DNA of 64,000 bases from Pseudoxanthomonas koreensis_A (lineage in GTDB: Bacteria; Pseudomonadota; Gammaproteobacteria; Xanthomonadales; Xanthomonadaceae). Position numbers and translations under genes: made by a program. Under the pieces are notes generated by a model that saw nothing but the letters and a program-made list of their open reading frames with translations, did not search any database and was not told the origin of the DNA. The stretch is from contig NZ_CP169056.1 of the NCBI RefSeq assembly GCF_041890415.1, positions 2,852,001 through 2,916,000 on the forward strand. The letters run 5' to 3'. Position 1 is the first letter of the stretch. Each line of letters begins with the position of its first letter. This document shows positions 1-9,480 of the stretch, one piece after another.

Positions 1-136
1 GGAGAGGAGGCCATGGTACCGCGTCGCCGCCAGCGGGCCCCGATGGCCGGGCCGGCATGCATGACGTTCCGCATTGGCCAGGCCCGGCGCGCGGCAACAC
101 AATGCGCCCATCGTCGACCCTTCCCGGAGTTCCCGC

Positions 137-1990
137 GTGCGCCGCATTCCCGCCCTCAGCCTGCTCGCCCTGGCCCTGGCCGCCTGTTCGCCCGCGCCAT
201 CGGACCCGCCCGCACCCGCCACCTCCGCCGTTGCGGGCGCCGAAGATGCCTCGCAGCGCCTCAATGCCTGGTTCGACACCAAGTACGAGCAATACCTGCA
301 GATGTCGCCCATGCAGCTGACCTTCCTCGGCCGCAAGGACCACAACGACCGCCTGGACGACATGTCCGAGGCCGCGCTGCGCCAGCGCGTGGACTGGCTG
401 CAGGCCTCGGTGCGCGAAATGGAGTCGCAGTTCGACCGCGCGCAGCTGGATCCGGCGGCGCAACTGTCCTGGGACCTGTGGAAGCGCCAGTACGAGGAGG
501 CGCGCGACAGCCTGCCCTGGGCCGCCCACGGCTACCCGTTCAACCAGATGGGCGGTGCGCACGCCACCGTGCCCACCTTCCTCATCAATTTCCACAAGGT
601 GGAGGACGAGCGCGACTACCTGGCCTACGTGTCGCGGCTGGCGGCGGTGCCGGTGATGTTCGACCAGTTGCTCGCGCGCGCCACGGCCTCGGCCGCCACC
701 GGCATCCGCCCGCCGAAGTTCGCGCTGCAGGGGGTGATCGACCAGTCGCGCAAGGTCATCGCCGGCGCGCCCTTCGACGCCGGTGCCGACAGCGCGCTGT
801 GGGCTGATGCCCAGGCCAAGGCCGATGCGCTGGTCAAGGACGGCAAGCTCGACCCCGCCCGCGCCGACGCGCTCAAGGTGCAGGCCCGCGCCGCCCTGCT
901 CGAATCGGTGCAGCCGGCCTACGCGCGGGTGATCGCCTTTGCCGAAGGCCAGCTGCCGCAGGCGCTGGACAACCCCGCCGGCGTGGGCACCACCCACCCG
1001 GATGGCGCGGCGTTCTACACCCACCAGTTGCGCGACCACACCTCCACCGCGATGACCGCCGAGCAGATCCACGCGCTGGGCCTGGCCGAGGTGGCGCGCC
1101 TGCGCGCCGAGCTTGCCCGGGTGCAGCAGCAGTTGGGCATCGAGGGCAGCCTGGACGACTTCTTCCGCCAGGTGCAGGCCGACCCGAAGCGCCTGTACCC
1201 CAACACCGACGCCGGCCGCCAGGCCTACATCGACGACGCCACGGCCAGGATCGACAACATCAAGCAGCACCTGCCGGCCTACTTCGGCCTGCTGCCCAAG
1301 GCCGACCTGGTGGTGCGCCGGGTGGAGGCGTTCCGCGAACAGGATGGCGCTGCCCAGCACTACTACCCCGGCACGCCGGATGGCTCGCGCCCGGGCATCT
1401 ACTACGCGCACCTGTCGGACATGGCGTCGATGCCGAAGACCGAGCTGGAGGTGATCGCCTATCACGAGGGCCTGCCCGGCCATCACATGCAGATCTCCAT
1501 TGCCCAGGAGTTGACCGGCGTGCCGCAGTTCCGCACCCAGTACCGCACCACCGCGTACAGCGAGGGCTGGGGTCTGTACTCGGAGTGGCTGGCCAAGGAG
1601 ATGCCGGGCACCTATGAAGATCCGTATTCCGAATACGGGCGGCTGATGTCGGAGATGTGGCGCGCGATCCGGCTGGTGGTGGATACCGGCCTGCATGCCA
1701 AGGGCTGGACCGAGCAGCAGGCGGTGGACTACTTCCGGGCCAACAGCTCGGTGCCGGATGCGGCGATCCGCTCGGAGATCCAGCGCTATCTGGTGATGCC
1801 GGGCCAGGCCACGGCCTACAAGGTCGGGATGATCCGGATCCAGGAATTGCGCCGCAAGGCCGAGGCGCAGCTGGGCGAGCGCTTCGACATCCGCGGCTTC
1901 CACGACGCGGTGCTGGGCGGCGGCGCGCTGCCGCTGGACCTGCTGGAGCAGCGGGTGGACGGCTGGATCGAGACACAGCGCGCCGGCTGA
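137..1990 (+). CDS. DUF885 family lipoprotein, putative metallopeptidase
   Basis: Predicted outer-envelope lipoprotein of 617 residues. I chose the GTG at 137 because GGAG lies 7 bases upstream (126-129) and the protein then opens with two arginines, a hydrophobic stretch and the lipobox LAAC at about residue 17; the reading frame stays open further upstream but that part does not look like protein. The conserved DUF885 motif HEGLPGHH spans residues 443-450 and is the likely zinc site, with E444 as candidate catalytic base. Length is normal for the family. DUF885 proteins are widespread in Xanthomonadaceae and are generally annotated as peptidase-like, but the substrate is unknown. It stands alone, 288 bases upstream of htpG. 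Family assignment is secure, enzymatic function is inferred. Confidence 0.9.
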   Translation: MRRIPALSLLALALAACSPAPSDPPAPATSAVAGAEDASQRLNAWFDTKYEQYLQMSPMQLTFLGRKDHNDRLDDMSEAALRQRVDWLQASVREMESQFDRAQLDPAAQLSWDLWKRQYEEARDSLPWAAHGYPFNQMGGAHATVPTFLINFHKVEDERDYLAYVSRLAAVPVMFDQLLARATASAATGIRPPKFALQGVIDQSRKVIAGAPFDAGADSALWADAQAKADALVKDGKLDPARADALKVQARAALLESVQPAYARVIAFAEGQLPQALDNPAGVGTTHPDGAAFYTHQLRDHTSTAMTAEQIHALGLAEVARLRAELARVQQQLGIEGSLDDFFRQVQADPKRLYPNTDAGRQAYIDDATARIDNIKQHLPAYFGLLPKADLVVRRVEAFREQDGAAQHYYPGTPDGSRPGIYYAHLSDMASMPKTELEVIAYHEGLPGHHMQISIAQELTGVPQFRTQYRTTAYSEGWGLYSEWLAKEMPGTYEDPYSEYGRLMSEMWRAIRLVVDTGLHAKGWTEQQAVDYFRANSSVPDAAIRSEIQRYLVMPGQATAYKVGMIRIQELRRKAEAQLGERFDIRGFHDAVLGGGALPLDLLEQRVDGWIETQRAG

Positions 1991-2003
1991 GGGGGCATCT
2001 TCC

Positions 2004-2022
2004 GGGGCCAGATTCCGGCCCC
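2004..2022 (+). terminator. Stem-loop after the DUF885 gene
   Basis: GGGGCC (2004-2009) pairs with GGCCCC (2017-2022) across a 7-base loop, 14 bases after the stop codon. There is no T-run, so intrinsic termination is only a possibility. Confidence 0.4.
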
Positions 2023-2054
2023 TGGGGCAGGGCGGTGGGTTGGCTGCAGGGTGC

Positions 2055-2142
2055 GGTGCGATGCCTGCTGCCGCTCATGTCCCCCGGCTCCGGCCTGCGG
2101 CCGAAGCCTCCTCCTTGACTTCCCGTCAGCAGGCATCGCACC
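2055..2142. repeat. 88-bp inverted-repeat element with 16-bp perfect arms
   Basis: The arm GGTGCGATGCCTGCTG at 2055-2070 is exactly complementary to CAGCAGGCATCGCACC at 2127-2142. The similarity continues outward for several more bases with mismatches. The 56-base spacer contains a further small hairpin (CGGCC, TGC, GGCCG). It occupies the gap between the DUF885 gene and htpG. It could be an RNA structure, a small palindromic repeat or a recombination remnant; no function is visible. Confidence 0.6.
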
Positions 2143-2215
2143 ACACCTCTTCGACATGGTGGGCGCTTCTTTTCTGGGAGCGCCCAGGTCGTGAGGGCCT
2201 TGCGAACGTGCAGGC

Positions 2216-2243
2216 CTTGAAATCGGCGGGCGCGCTCGTATAT
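2216..2243 (+). promoter_or_regulatory. Sigma-32-like heat-shock promoter for htpG
   Basis: A perfect CTTGAAA at 2216-2222 is followed after 14 bases by CGTATAT (2237-2243), which fits the CCCATNT -10 box of sigma-32 promoters at 5 of 7 positions. It lies 35 bases before the htpG start, and htpG is a classical sigma-32 target. Predicted from sequence only. Confidence 0.65.
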
Positions 2244-2278
2244 CGGGGGGCGAACCCGGCCATCCACAGGACCTCCCG

Positions 2279-4180
2279 ATGACCACAGACGCCACCGCAT
2301 CCGCGCCCGAAACCCGCAAGTTCGAAGCCGAAGTGGCCCAGGTGCTGCACCTGGTGACCCACTCGCTGTACTCGCACAAGGAGATCTTCCTGCGCGAGTT
2401 GATCTCCAACGCCTCCGATGCCTGCGACAAGCTGCGCTTCGAGGCCATCGCCAATCCGGGGCTGATGGCCGGCGAGGCGGAGTTGCGGATCGAGGTGAGT
2501 GCGGACAAGGCCGCGCGCACCATCACCATCCGCGACACCGGCATCGGCATGTCGCGCGATGAGGTGGTGGCCAACATCGGCAGCATCGCCAGCTCCGGCA
2601 CGCGCCGCTTCCTGGAGGCGCTGGGCAGCGAGCAGAAGGCCGACGCGCGGCTGATCGGCCAGTTCGGCGTGGGCTTCTATTCGGCCTTCGTGGTGGCAGA
2701 GCGGGTGACCGTGCTGACCCGTCGCGCCGGCGACCCGGCGCAGGCCGGCGTGCGCTGGGAAAGCGATGGCCGCGGCGAGTACACGCTCGAGCCGGCCACG
2801 CTGGACGCACGCGGCACCACCGTGATCCTGCACCTGAAGGAGAGCGAGGACGAGTTCCTCGACGACTGGAAGCTGCGCGGCCTGGTGCGCAAGTACTCCG
2901 ACCATGTCGCCTTCCCGATCCGCATGCCGAAGGCCGCGGCGGACACCCAGGATGAGGCCGCCGCCGACGCACCAGAGTGGGAGTCGGCCAACGACGCCTC
3001 GGCGCTGTGGACCCGGCCCAAGGGCGAGATCAAGGACGAGGAATACCAGGGCTTCTACAGCTCGCTGGGCCACGACTTCAACCCGCCGGCCGCCTGGACC
3101 CACAACCGGGTGGAGGGCAGCCAGAGCTTCACCACCCTGCTGTATCTCCCCGCGCAGCCGCCGTTCGACGTGCTGATGGGCGGGCGCGACGAGCGCAAGG
3201 GATTGAAGCTGTACATCAAGCGCGTCTTCATCATGGACGCGGCCGAGGAGCTGCTGCCCAACTACCTGCGCTTCGTGCGCGGCGTGGTCGATGCCGACGA
3301 CCTGCCGCTCAACGTGAGCCGCGAGATCCTGCAGCACAACCGCCAGCTGGAGCGGATCAAGGGCGCCTGCGTCAAGCGCGTGCTGGACCTGATCGAGAAG
3401 CTCTCGCGCGACGAGCCGGAGAAGTTCGCAGCGTTCCTCAAGGCCTTCGGCAACACCTTGAAAGAGGGCATCGTCGAGGACGCCGGCAACCGCGAGCGCA
3501 TTGCCAGGCTGCTGCGCTTCGCGTCCACCAGGGGCGAGGGCGCGGCGCAGACGGTGTCGCTGGACGACTACGTCGGGCGCATGTCCGCCGGCCAGGATGC
3601 CATCTGGTACATCACCGCCGACGGCCACGCCGCGGCGGCCGGCAGCCCGCAGCTGGAGGCCTTCCGCGCGCGCGGCATCGAGGTGCTGCTGATGTCCGAC
3701 CGCATCGACGAGTGGATGGTCGGCCACCTGCACGAATACGCCGGCAAGCCGCTGCGGCACGTGGCCAAGGGCGAGCTGCCGCTGGACGAGGCGGAGAAGA
3801 AGCGGCAGGAGGAGGCGGCCAGCGCCGCCGCGCCGTTGCTGGAGCGGCTGAAGACGCTGCTGGAGGGCAAGGTGGAGGACGTGCGCGTGTCGGCGCGCCT
3901 GACCGACTCTCCTGCCTGCCTTGCGTTGGCCGAGCACGAGATGGCGCCGCACCTGGCCCACCTGCTGCGCGAAGCCGGCCAGGCCGTGCCCGAAAGCAGG
4001 CCGATCCTGGAGGTCAACCCGCAGCACGCCTTGCTGCACAGGCTCGCGGCCACCACCGACGACGCCCAGGCCGCCGACCTGGCCACCCTGCTGCTGGAAC
4101 AGGCGCGGTTGACCGCCGGTGCGCCGCTGGCCGACCCGGCGGCGTTCGTGCAGCGGATCAACCGGCTGCTTGCAGGGTGA
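2279..4180 (+). CDS. htpG: Chaperone protein HtpG (Hsp90)
   Basis: Bacterial Hsp90, an ATP-driven dimeric cytosolic chaperone. The 633 residues match the usual length. The N-terminal GHKL ATPase motifs are intact: LISNASDACDKLRFEA around 41-56, DTGIGM at 86-91 and GQFGVGFYSAF at 127-137. The middle domain carries the typical NVSREILQ segment, and a C-terminal dimerisation domain follows. The ATG at 2279 begins the standard TTDA...ETRKFEAEVAQ N-terminus. It is monocistronic and convergent with a membrane-protein gene only 15 bases downstream. A sigma-32-like promoter precedes it, so heat-shock induction is likely. Confidence 0.98.
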   Translation: MTTDATASAPETRKFEAEVAQVLHLVTHSLYSHKEIFLRELISNASDACDKLRFEAIANPGLMAGEAELRIEVSADKAARTITIRDTGIGMSRDEVVANIGSIASSGTRRFLEALGSEQKADARLIGQFGVGFYSAFVVAERVTVLTRRAGDPAQAGVRWESDGRGEYTLEPATLDARGTTVILHLKESEDEFLDDWKLRGLVRKYSDHVAFPIRMPKAAADTQDEAAADAPEWESANDASALWTRPKGEIKDEEYQGFYSSLGHDFNPPAAWTHNRVEGSQSFTTLLYLPAQPPFDVLMGGRDERKGLKLYIKRVFIMDAAEELLPNYLRFVRGVVDADDLPLNVSREILQHNRQLERIKGACVKRVLDLIEKLSRDEPEKFAAFLKAFGNTLKEGIVEDAGNRERIARLLRFASTRGEGAAQTVSLDDYVGRMSAGQDAIWYITADGHAAAAGSPQLEAFRARGIEVLLMSDRIDEWMVGHLHEYAGKPLRHVAKGELPLDEAEKKRQEEAASAAAPLLERLKTLLEGKVEDVRVSARLTDSPACLALAEHEMAPHLAHLLREAGQAVPESRPILEVNPQHALLHRLAATTDDAQAADLATLLLEQARLTAGAPLADPAAFVQRINRLLAG

Positions 4181-4195
4181 TGCCTGCCGCCCGGG

Positions 4196-4936
4196 TCAGC
4201 CCCGCCCGACACATCCGGTCTTGAACGACGCTGCGCCAGGGCTGCCCTGGCGCAGCGACATCAGCGACACGAAACACTCCGCGCCGCCGGCCCCGACGAA
4301 CGTCACTGACTCACCGCTGGCAAGATGGCGGCCATTCGCCGCGTTGCGCCCCTCCGATGTCAGGTTCACCCGTACGCCGTCGCGGCCCACGGACTGCAAC
4401 CCCAGCACCGCACCCGGCGCCAGGTCCATGCTGCTGTTGCTGGCCAGGGTAAAGTCGTAACCGGCGCCAACGCCGCCACGCGATGCGGCGACCGTGCCCA
4501 TGGTCAGGATTTCCTGCTTGGCCAGTTCAAGCTGCTGCACCAGGCCTGCGCTCTGGCGCTCGACGCTGGCGATCGAACGCTGCAGCGCCTGGAACGCTTC
4601 GCGCTCCTCCTCCGGCAGGCTGCCGCGGATCCGGGCCAGGCTCTCGCCCATGGTTTCGAACTCGGCCTTCTGCGCGGCGATGATCTTGTCGATGAACTCG
4701 TCGTCGCTGTCCTTCCACGGCTTGTAGTGCTCGTACAGGTCGCCACCGACCGCATTGGCCAGGAATCCGAGCACGAACACCGCGGCCGTCACGAAGAAAT
4801 TCTTGCGGTTGCGCTGGAAGAAGCCGACCGACCCCTTCAACGGCGCCGGTACCGTGGCCAGGTCGATGTCGCCACTGTCCTTCACCGTGGTGTCTGCAGC
4901 GTCGGCCCCCGGGCCGCTGGTTTCGCCGTTCCCCAT
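4196..4936 (-). CDS. Single-pass membrane protein with coiled coil, function unknown
   Basis: A 246-residue protein that I do not recognise. The start ATG at 4936 is preceded by GGGAGGGG. Residues 1-40 are polar, one transmembrane helix spans about 47-64 (NFFVTAAVFVLGFLANA), and 78-145 is a charged, probably coiled-coil segment rich in Glu and Gln. The C-terminal 90 residues, containing two cysteines, look like a small beta-rich periplasmic domain. The frame stays open upstream to 5104, but those codons lack a ribosome site and encode arginine/proline-rich shadow sequence. It converges with htpG. Possibly an anchored envelope protein; no family assigned. Confidence 0.7.
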   Translation of the reverse strand: MGNGETSGPGADAADTTVKDSGDIDLATVPAPLKGSVGFFQRNRKNFFVTAAVFVLGFLANAVGGDLYEHYKPWKDSDDEFIDKIIAAQKAEFETMGESLARIRGSLPEEEREAFQALQRSIASVERQSAGLVQQLELAKQEILTMGTVAASRGGVGAGYDFTLASNSSMDLAPGAVLGLQSVGRDGVRVNLTSEGRNAANGRHLASGESVTFVGAGGAECFVSLMSLRQGSPGAASFKTGCVGRG

Positions 4937-5118
4937 GTCCCCTCCCCCTGGCCGCGCACGATGCCGACCGTCGCCGGAATCTAGACGCGGCCAGCGCGCA
5001 CTGCAAGGCGCCGGCCTGGGCGGCAAGTGGATCGGCGAAGCAGCTGCGGGAAGCCAATGGATCAACCCGCAGCCGGTCACCCGGCGGCAATCACCAGGCG
5101 GCAATCACCCGGCGTCAA

Positions 5119-7245
5119 TCACCATATCCGCACGCGCTCTTCCGGGGCGATGTACAGCGGGTCGCCCTGCTTGACGCCGAACGCGTCGTACCAGGCATCG
5201 ATGTTGCGCAGCGGGGCGAAGGCGCGGATGTGGCCGGGCGAGTGGGTGCCGTTGACCAGTTGCTGGCGCAGCGCGTCGTCGCGCCACAGGGTGCGCCACA
5301 CCTGCGCCCAGCCCAGGAACAGGCGCTGCTCGCCGCTGAAGCCGTCGATCACCGGCGCGGGCTTGCCATCCAGCGAGCGCCGGTAGGCCTCCAGCGCGAT
5401 GGTCAGGCCGCCCAGGTCGCCGATGTTCTCGCCCATGGCGGTGCGCGCGTTGATGTGCATGCCCGGCAGCTGCGGGAACTCGTACGCCTCGTACTGGGCG
5501 CCGAGCCTGGCCGCCTGCACTTCAAACTTGGCCGCGTCCTCGGCGCTCCACCAGTCGCGCAGCACGCCGGCGCCATCGGACTTGCGGCCCTGGTCATCGA
5601 AGCCGTGGATGATCTCGTGCCCGATCACCCCGCCGATGCTGCCGTAGTTCACCGCCGGATCGGCCTGCGGGTCGAAGAACGGCGGCTGCAGGATCGCGGC
5701 CGGGAACACGATCTCGTTCTTGACCGAGTTGTAGTAGGCGTTGACGGTCTGCGGGGTCATGCCCCACTCGGCCTTGTCCACGTCCTTGCCGATGCGCGCG
5801 CGGCGGTAATCCCATTCGAACTGGCGCGAGCGCAGCACGTTGCCGACCACGTCGCCGTTGACGATGCGCAGGCCGCTGTAGTCGCGCCACGTCTCCGGGT
5901 GGCCGATCTTCAGGCCGAAGCCCTGCAGCTTGGCGTGGGCCTCGGCCTTGGTCGCCGGGCCCATCCACTCCAGTGCATCCAGGCGCGCACCCATGGCGGC
6001 CTTCACGTTGGCCACCAGCGCATCCATCTTGGCCTTGGCGTCGGCCGGGAAGTACAGCTTCACGTACTCGCGGCCCACCGCCTCGCCGAGGCTGTCCTCG
6101 ACCAGGGCCACGGCGCGCTTCCAGCGCTCGCGCTGCTCGGGCTGGCCGGACAGGAACTTGTTGCGGAAATCGAAGTGGGCGTCGACAAAGCGGCCGGACA
6201 GCAGCGGCGCGGCATCGTCGATCGCGTGGAACGCCTGCCACGCCTGCAGGGTGGCGATGTCGGTGTCGGCGAAGATCTTCGCCATCTTCGGCACGGCGCT
6301 GCCCTGGCGCACCACGGCCACGTCGCCATGGTCCACGCCGGCCGCCTTGAAGTACTCGGCCCACGGGAAGCCCGGGGCATAGGCGTCGAAGCGCTCGAAC
6401 GGCACCGGGTTGTAGGTGCGGTCGCGGTCGCGGCTTTCGGCGCGGGTCCAGTGGACTTCGGCGATGCGGGTCTCGAAGGCGAGCACCGCCTCGGCGGCGG
6501 CCTGCGGGTTGTCCCAGCCGCCCATCGCCAGCAGTTGGGCGATGTAGGCCACGTAGCGCTCGCGCTGCGGGGCGAAGTTGTCGCGCAGGTACATCTCGCG
6601 GTCGCCCAGGCCAAGGCCGGCCTGGCCCATGTACAGGGTGTAGTGGTCCGGATCGCGCTGGTCGTCGGACACGCCCATGCCGAACAGGGTCACGCCGAAG
6701 GTGTCGGACGCGCCCATCAGCTGGGCCATGGCCAGGTGGCTGCCGGCCTGGCCGATGCGCTGCAGCACCGGCTGCAACGGGGCATCGTCCAGCGCCTCGA
6801 TGGCAGCCTCGTCGAGGAAACCGCGGTACACGGCCGCGATCCTGGCCGGGTCGCCGCCGGTGGCAGGGTCGGCCAGCGGGTAGGCCTCCACCAGCGCGCG
6901 CACGCGCGCCTCGGACAGGTCGCGCAGCACGCGGAAGGCACCGTAGCTGGACTGGTCGGCGGGGATCGGCGTGTTCTTCGCCCAGGTGCCGTTGGCATAG
7001 GCGAAGAAGTCCTCGCCCGGGGAAACACTGGTGTCCATGCCGGCGGTGTCGATGCCCCAAGTGCCGTAACGGATGGCGGTGGCCGCATCATCGCCGCCGG
7101 CGTCGCCGGGGTCGTACAGCTGCTGCATGGTGCAAGCAGCGTCCATGCAGGCATGGGCATCGTGGGCGCCGGCGGGGGCGGCCAGGGCAAGGGCGACCAG
7201 GGTCGCGGCGGCAAGCAGGGTGGTCTTCAAGGCGGGCACCGTCAT
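5119..7245 (-). CDS. M13 family zinc metallopeptidase (neprilysin/PepO-like)
   Basis: Exported endopeptidase of 708 residues, the normal M13 length. The start at 7245 gives a signal peptide with an Ala-rich core ending near AGAHD. The M13 hallmarks are present: HEIIHGFDD with H543, E544 and H547, and the third zinc ligand in ENIGDLGG with E606 and D610. The upstream NAYYNS motif, which binds substrate backbone in this family, is also there. Such enzymes cleave short peptides in the periplasm or at the outer membrane; Xanthomonadaceae usually have several. The gene follows the GH51 gene on the same strand but a strong stem-loop lies between, so it probably has its own promoter. Confidence 0.95.
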   Translation of the reverse strand: MTVPALKTTLLAAATLVALALAAPAGAHDAHACMDAACTMQQLYDPGDAGGDDAATAIRYGTWGIDTAGMDTSVSPGEDFFAYANGTWAKNTPIPADQSSYGAFRVLRDLSEARVRALVEAYPLADPATGGDPARIAAVYRGFLDEAAIEALDDAPLQPVLQRIGQAGSHLAMAQLMGASDTFGVTLFGMGVSDDQRDPDHYTLYMGQAGLGLGDREMYLRDNFAPQRERYVAYIAQLLAMGGWDNPQAAAEAVLAFETRIAEVHWTRAESRDRDRTYNPVPFERFDAYAPGFPWAEYFKAAGVDHGDVAVVRQGSAVPKMAKIFADTDIATLQAWQAFHAIDDAAPLLSGRFVDAHFDFRNKFLSGQPEQRERWKRAVALVEDSLGEAVGREYVKLYFPADAKAKMDALVANVKAAMGARLDALEWMGPATKAEAHAKLQGFGLKIGHPETWRDYSGLRIVNGDVVGNVLRSRQFEWDYRRARIGKDVDKAEWGMTPQTVNAYYNSVKNEIVFPAAILQPPFFDPQADPAVNYGSIGGVIGHEIIHGFDDQGRKSDGAGVLRDWWSAEDAAKFEVQAARLGAQYEAYEFPQLPGMHINARTAMGENIGDLGGLTIALEAYRRSLDGKPAPVIDGFSGEQRLFLGWAQVWRTLWRDDALRQQLVNGTHSPGHIRAFAPLRNIDAWYDAFGVKQGDPLYIAPEERVRIW

Positions 7246-7353
7246 CGGAGCGGCCGAACGGCCGGATGCCCCCACGATAGTTGCGCCTGACACTGGCCGC
7301 AGGTGCCGAAGGTTGGGGGGCGCCACCCCGTGCGGGTACTGGCGCCCCAGGCG

Positions 7354-7385
7354 GGGCGTGCCCGGGCAGGCGCCCGGGCACGCCC
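7354..7385 (-). terminator. Strong stem-loop after the GH51 gene
   Basis: GGGCGTGCCCGGGC (7354-7367) pairs perfectly with GCCCGGGCACGCCC (7372-7385) across a 4-base loop. It starts 7 bases after the GH51 stop codon. No T-run follows, which is common in high-G+C genomes. Confidence 0.65.
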
Positions 7386-7392
7386 ACCGCGG

Positions 7393-9480
7393 TCAGGCAC
7401 GTTCGAAGTGGTAGATCTCCACGCTGGCCGGGGCGATGGCCAGGAAGCCGGCCGATGCGTCGAACGCCGACTCCGTGGCACCGACCCGCGCCGGCTCGCC
7501 CAGCGGATTGGTCGCGTCCGGGCCGGGGCCGGTGAACTTCCAGCAGCGCCCCGCCCCCTTGGGCCTGAAGCCCTGCAGCGCAAGCGAGAAGCTGTGCGGC
7601 GCCTCGGTGGCGTTGACCACGGCCACGGCCAGGGTCCTGCCGTCGGGCGTCAGCGCCGCGGACACGTCCAGCGGATACGTGGGACCACCGGTATTGACGC
7701 TGGGCTGGTCGCCACCGATCGGGTACTTGGGTGCGGGCGTGGGCGAATTGCCGTTGACCGCCACCGGCACGCTGCCGAAATGCTCCTGGTAGAACTGGAA
7801 CATGCGCCCCTTGAGGCTGATCTGCGAGCGCGTGCGGTCGAAGTTCAACCACCCGGTGGCCATGGTGAAGCCGGCCATCTCGATGAAGTCGGTGTGGCGG
7901 AAGAACTCGTGGAACGCGGCGGCGATCGCCAGGGCGCCCTTGAGGTCGTCCTGGAAATGGAAGGCCCATTCGTCGAAGAACACCTTGACGCTGCCCTTCT
8001 CCAGTTCCGGGAAGTGCTTCTTGTACTCCTCCCAGGCGTCCACCATGGTGCGGATGCGGTTGGGCATCTGGTGCGCCCACTCGTTCAGGGTCTGGGTCAC
8101 GTCCACCAGCTTGCCGGTGGCCAGGTCGAAACGCTTGTCCGCCGGCGGATAGGCGTGGGTGCCAAGTGCATCGAACCTGCCCCAGCTGTCCTTGAGCATG
8201 CCGTAGGCCCAGTCGCGCTCGGAACCGACGTGCACCTGCGGCTGGCCGGCGATGAAGATGCCCTGCCCGGTGGTCATCTCGTCGACGAAGCCGCCGGGGG
8301 CCACGATGTAGATGTCCGGGTCCACCTTGCGCATCGCATCGACGAACATGTTGTGCTTGACGGTGTACTGGTCGCGCGCCATGTGCCCGTACTGCCAGTG
8401 GCCGTACATCTCGTTGCCCACCGCCCAGTACTTGACGCCATAGGGCTTGCTGCGGCCGTTGGCCGCGCGCTTCGCGCCCCACTCGGTCTCGGCGCTTCCG
8501 TTGACGTATTCGAGCAGCTGGGCACCGGAGCGCGGATCGCCGAAGCCGGTGTTCACGCACCAGAACGGCGCGCATTCGATCAGTTCGCACAACTGCAGCA
8601 GCTCGTCCACGCCCACGTCGTTGGGCTGCACCGCGTTCCACACCGGGTCCAGGACGGGCGGGCGCTTGTCGGGGTCGCCGATGCTGTCTTCCCAGTCGTG
8701 GGCGGAAATGAAGTTGCCGCCCGGCATCCGCAGGATGTGGCAGTTCATCTGCTTCATCAGCGCCACGGTGTCGGCGCGGAACCCGCGCACGTTGTCCGCC
8801 GGCATCAGCGATACCGCGCCCAAGCCGAAGCGGCCGCGGCCCTGGCCGACGATTTCCAGGCGGGCGTCGGTGGTGTCGATGTCCGGATTGAAACGGAACC
8901 GTTGCGTGCCCCACTTCGACGACGCGCGCACCCGCGTGGAGAGCACCTCGCCGCCATTGCCGGCGACCAGCCTGACGGTGACCGTCACGCCGGGGTCGGC
9001 CCACACCACGATGCGGCCGTCGTAAGGCGTACCGGATTTCAATGCCAGGCCGTGCTGCAGCATCCCCCGTTCCTGCGAACCGTCCAGGGTGACGACCGGG
9101 CTGTGCTCGCCCACCCAGGCGCGTTCGGTATCCAGCGCGATGGCCGAGGCCGGCCCGATGGCCACCCACTTCTCGACGAAGGCCCGCGCGGCGCGCCCTT
9201 CGGTCGGCTTCTGCTCCCGCTGGGCCACGACGCCGTAATGGAACTTGCGGTCATCGAGCGTCTCGCTCCACAGGCTGTGGTTGATCAGGTTGCCGATGTG
9301 CTCGATGAAGCCGCCATAGATCATCGGCGAGATCGGCGGACGCGCCGCACCGGTATTGATGGTGGCGGTGATGCCACCGGACGCCGCGAAGACCGGCGGA
9401 ATCCACGTTGCCACGCCCAGCGCCGCCGAACCCAGCATCAGGTTGCGCCGCATCAGGTCCACCTTGTGCTTTTGCTCCAT
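7393..9480 (-). CDS. Exported alpha-L-arabinofuranosidase, GH51
   Basis: Glycoside hydrolase of 695 residues that should release L-arabinofuranosyl residues from plant arabinoxylan or arabinan. The N-terminus (LMRRNLMLGSAALGVA) has twin arginines before a hydrophobic stretch, suggesting Tat export. The GH51 catalytic pair is visible: the acid/base E357 in AVGNEMYG and the nucleophile E504 in FFDEWAFH. After the catalytic barrel a C-terminal beta domain starts near residue 600. Substrate choice inside GH51 (arabinofuranosidase versus endoglucanase) cannot be settled from motifs, though the former is far more common. No sugar transporter or regulator is next to it, so it is not part of an obvious utilisation locus. 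Confidence 0.88.
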   Translation of the reverse strand: MEQKHKVDLMRRNLMLGSAALGVATWIPPVFAASGGITATINTGAARPPISPMIYGGFIEHIGNLINHSLWSETLDDRKFHYGVVAQREQKPTEGRAARAFVEKWVAIGPASAIALDTERAWVGEHSPVVTLDGSQERGMLQHGLALKSGTPYDGRIVVWADPGVTVTVRLVAGNGGEVLSTRVRASSKWGTQRFRFNPDIDTTDARLEIVGQGRGRFGLGAVSLMPADNVRGFRADTVALMKQMNCHILRMPGGNFISAHDWEDSIGDPDKRPPVLDPVWNAVQPNDVGVDELLQLCELIECAPFWCVNTGFGDPRSGAQLLEYVNGSAETEWGAKRAANGRSKPYGVKYWAVGNEMYGHWQYGHMARDQYTVKHNMFVDAMRKVDPDIYIVAPGGFVDEMTTGQGIFIAGQPQVHVGSERDWAYGMLKDSWGRFDALGTHAYPPADKRFDLATGKLVDVTQTLNEWAHQMPNRIRTMVDAWEEYKKHFPELEKGSVKVFFDEWAFHFQDDLKGALAIAAAFHEFFRHTDFIEMAGFTMATGWLNFDRTRSQISLKGRMFQFYQEHFGSVPVAVNGNSPTPAPKYPIGGDQPSVNTGGPTYPLDVSAALTPDGRTLAVAVVNATEAPHSFSLALQGFRPKGAGRCWKFTGPGPDATNPLGEPARVGATESAFDASAGFLAIAPASVEIYHFERA

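Noticed and set aside
1..136. Open frames at the left edge
   Set aside because: Short Arg/Pro-rich frames with no homology signs; taken as the upstream region of the DUF885 gene.
2161..2187. Hairpins near a TTTT tract before htpG as a terminator
   Set aside because: The T-run lies before or inside the loop, not after the stem, in the sense direction, and stems of 5-7 bp are too weak.
5230..7290. A 686-codon frame on the plus strand
   Set aside because: It lies opposite the M13 peptidase and is Val/Gly/His-rich shadow sequence without motifs.
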